48,179 nt of DNA, taken from the IMG/VR virus record IMGVR_UViG_3300045120_000249, positions 1 to 48,179 of that record, one strand, 5' to 3'. Every line of letters starts with the position of its first letter. Positions within the stretch are counted from its first letter, which is position 1. Both the position numbers and the translations under genes were made by a program. This DNA is from a virus. Below are positions 46,350-48,179 of the stretch, piece by piece. The notes under the pieces are model-generated. The model saw only the letters and a list, made by a program, of their open reading frames with translations. It had not been told where the DNA came from and did no database searches.

Positions 46350-47459
46350 ATGGCCTTCACGGCTGGTGAAATAACCAACATCGCCAATGCGGCGTGGGAC
46401 TACTATTGGGCGAGGCCTGACGAGTTCTACCAAACCCTGCAAGACAAGCCGCTGCTCAAATGGGCGGAGTCGAACCCGAAGAAATTTCCCGGCGGCAAGG
46501 GCAATATTTCGGTCGCCCTGCATGGGCAATTCGGCGACGGCACCGCCAATAGCACGGTGGTCGGCTACACCCACAACGACACGGTCAACTTCTTCACTCC
46601 GGCCAATATCGTTCGCGGCGCCTACCCGTGGCGCGAGCATCACATTGGCCTGACGCTCACTCACACCGAGCTGAAGATGGATGGCATCTCAGTGGTCGAC
46701 ACCAACGGCGAGAACACCACCGAGCATACCGACCGCGACGAAACCGTGCTGGTCAACCTCTTCCAGGACAAGCTGTTCGAGTTGGGCGAGCAATACGCCC
46801 GCGGCATGAACGGCCTCTTGTGGGGAGACGGCACCACGGACCCGAAGGCCCTGGCGGGACTGCAGTACCTCATCAGCACCAACCCCTCGACCGGGACCGT
46901 CGCCGGCCTCGATCAGTCGCTGGCGGCCAATACCTGGTGGAGGAACCGGGCTCGCACCACGGCGTTCGGCGTCGCGGTCGGCGGCACGCCCGCCTTGGCG
47001 GCCTGGGGCGGAGACTCGATCACCACCGATCCCTCCAATGGCGGCGCGCTCTTAGGGATGCTGCAGAAAGAATATCGCCAGCTCATCCGCTACGGCGGCA
47101 AGCCGACGATGGCGCTCTGCGGCAGCGACTTCCTCGGCGCGATGGAAACCGAGGTCAGGGCGAACGGCAATTACTCGATGACGGGCTTCGCCAATTCGCG
47201 CGACGTCTCGGTCGGGGCGCTGTCGTTCCTGGGAACCGACTTCACCTATGACCCGACGCTCGACACCTTGGGCCTCTCGAAGCGGTGCTACTGGTTTGAC
47301 CCCAAGAAGATCTTCCTGGTGCAGATGACCGACGAGTGGAGGAAGGATCATACGCCAGCCAGGCCAGCAGCTCAGTTCGTTCTCTACAAGAGCATCACGT
47401 CGACTGGCCAAATGATCGCTACGCAACGCAACAGTAGCCTCGTAATAGAGGTCAAATAG
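46350..47459 (+). CDS. Major capsid protein
   Basis: A 369-residue protein. FTAGEITNIANAAWDYYWAR at the start, the central ETVLVNLFQDKLFELGEQYA helix, and FLGTDFTYDPTL to MTDEWRKDHTPAR fit HK97-fold capsid proteins of P22-like phages in length and layout. It follows the scaffold gene and ends before a strong terminator, as expected for the most abundant product. Confidence 0.85.
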   Translation: MAFTAGEITNIANAAWDYYWARPDEFYQTLQDKPLLKWAESNPKKFPGGKGNISVALHGQFGDGTANSTVVGYTHNDTVNFFTPANIVRGAYPWREHHIGLTLTHTELKMDGISVVDTNGENTTEHTDRDETVLVNLFQDKLFELGEQYARGMNGLLWGDGTTDPKALAGLQYLISTNPSTGTVAGLDQSLAANTWWRNRARTTAFGVAVGGTPALAAWGGDSITTDPSNGGALLGMLQKEYRQLIRYGGKPTMALCGSDFLGAMETEVRANGNYSMTGFANSRDVSVGALSFLGTDFTYDPTLDTLGLSKRCYWFDPKKIFLVQMTDEWRKDHTPARPAAQFVLYKSITSTGQMIATQRNSSLVIEVK

Positions 47460-47472
47460 AGGCTCTCTTTCA

Positions 47473-47531
47473 CCTCCGGTAATTTGTCTGCTACTCCTCC
47501 CAAGCGGGCGCGCATTACCGGAGGCCTTTTT
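47473..47531 (+). terminator. Terminator after the major capsid gene
   Basis: CCTCCGGTAAT (47473-47483) pairs perfectly with ATTACCGGAGG (47514-47524), an 11-bp stem followed by CCTTTTTGC. It lies 14 bases after the capsid stop. Intrinsic terminator that probably limits expression of the genes behind. Confidence 0.8.
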
Positions 47532-47550
47532 GCGCTAGGTTGGAGGCTTG

Positions 47551-47979
47551 ATGGATCCTACGGTCGCCCAGGCTCTGGCGGGTTACGCGCAGCGACCAGC
47601 GCGGCCGGTGACGCCGACGCCTGACCAGCAGATGCCGCCCGACCTGAACCTGCCGACGCCGATGTCGCAGAGTGATCTGATGGACGCTTTGTATGGATCG
47701 GGGGCGGACCCCCTGCCGTCCTGGTTGCCCCAGAACGTGCAAAGTTACATGAATAAAACACCGGCCTATGCGGAGGGCGAAAGACGAAGGATGCCGGATA
47801 TCGCCGGCGGGGAGCCGTATTCGCCTACGCCGCAGATCGATGACGTCCGGCGACTGTTCCAGAACCGCATCAACCAGAACGGCCCCAGCGGCGACTTGTC
47901 CAGCATCCGCGCCCAGCAGTTTAGAGAGTTGATGAAGCTGCCGGGGTTTTCTGGGTTCACGGGAGGAGATAACATCTAA
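47551..47979 (+). CDS. Hypothetical post-capsid protein
   Basis: A 142-residue protein; the ATG at 47551 is favoured over a TTG one codon before, with GGAGG just upstream. Pro-rich N-terminal half and a helical C-terminal part (TPQIDDVRRLFQNRINQNG, IRAQQFRELMKLPGFSGF). Possibly a head-completion or minor head protein by position. Its stop overlaps the next ATG (TAATG). Confidence 0.55.
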   Translation: MDPTVAQALAGYAQRPARPVTPTPDQQMPPDLNLPTPMSQSDLMDALYGSGADPLPSWLPQNVQSYMNKTPAYAEGERRRMPDIAGGEPYSPTPQIDDVRRLFQNRINQNGPSGDLSSIRAQQFRELMKLPGFSGFTGGDNI

Positions 47980-48179
47980 TGGACTGGGTTTCGGCAAAGA
48001 TCGCCCTCGGTGGCGATGCGACGCAAATTATGTTCCGGGGCCCTGACCGCCCCATCTCCTGGCCGGAGGTCCTGGTCCTGCAGGCCCTCCACGGCGAGGC
48101 CAACGTCTTCGACGCTGACTGGGTCCGATCCGAGCCATCGAACATCCAGGAGGAAAAAATGCGCCTCCTGGGCCTCTAC
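47979..48179 (+). CDS. Second copy of the gene at 2-373, 3' end missing
   Basis: ATG at 47979 after GGAGGAG; 67 codons are present before the window ends. 60 of the 66 residues shared with the gene at position 2 are identical, the changes being conservative or at surface-like positions (E/D, V/I, S/R, F/W, N/M, I/L). It shows what the missing start of that gene is. Either a diverged paralog or the same locus from another strain. Confidence 0.8.
   Translation, partial: MDWVSAKIALGGDATQIMFRGPDRPISWPEVLVLQALHGEANVFDADWVRSEPSNIQEEKMRLLGLY
47981..48179. repeat. Right copy of the window-end similarity
   Basis: Counterpart of positions 1-199 (172 of 199 bases equal, no gaps). Confidence 0.85.

Overview
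The window reads as an essentially complete genome of a temperate, short-tailed (podovirus-like) phage of a GC-rich alphaproteobacterium, probably of the Rhizobiales/Methylocystaceae type. The virion genes are of P22/T7-like kinds: TerL, portal, scaffold, capsid, adaptor, nozzle and internal/ejection proteins. There are no tape-measure, tail-tube or baseplate genes. Temperate life is shown by a tyrosine integrase, an attP site built on the 3' part of a tRNA-Gln(CUG) gene, and a divergent repressor region. The host assignment is inferred from base composition, the tRNA-Gln sequence type and protein style; no host gene is present. The two window ends carry the same gene at about 86% nucleotide identity (1-199 versus 47981-48179). 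The head/connector operon therefore runs across the ends, and the natural map is circular.

Layout on the + strand. 47551-48179 continuing into 2-8477 holds post-capsid genes, the head-tail adaptor, a nozzle-like protein, two GNAT-fold proteins and internal/ejection proteins. 9574-12130 holds a two-domain peptidoglycan hydrolase and further virion-type proteins. 23923-28820 is the rightward early region: three small XRE regulators, an MT-A70 methyltransferase, a VRR-NUC nuclease, a DnaG-like fragment, a replication initiator with an origin-like repeat cluster inside it, an HGGxSTG-type protein and a possible small terminase. 28906-38266 holds fibers and adhesins, a holin-like protein, a GH19 endolysin and three tandem secreted paralogs. 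38276-40857 holds small membrane and decoration-like proteins. 40854-47459 holds TerL, portal (with a collagen-like insertion), scaffold and major capsid protein.

Layout on the - strand. Two small islands of membrane-protein genes sit inside the virion region (8495-9031 and 12194-12528). Each is preceded by the same 34-bp promoter-like element containing the dyad CCAAC-N3-GTTGG. A long leftward operon runs from the regulator at 23423 down to 12896. It begins with ERF and YqaJ recombination proteins, a DUF7694-type protein and NinB. A possible 7-deazaguanine cassette follows: a VUT/YhhQ-type precursor transporter overlapping a small TGT/DpdA-like transglycosylase. Next come HNH nucleases, secreted proteins, two PEP-CTERM-type surface proteins (one with a frameshifted sorting tail) and many tiny membrane proteins. 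The operon ends with the integrase module and a GIY-YIG nuclease that shares the integrase's N-terminal domain.

The most novel-looking content is the transporter plus transglycosylase pair, the phage-borne PEP-CTERM substrates, the integrase-like N-domain on a GIY-YIG nuclease beside attP, the three tandem signal-peptide paralogs, and the repeated promoter/dyad element of the reverse-strand islands.
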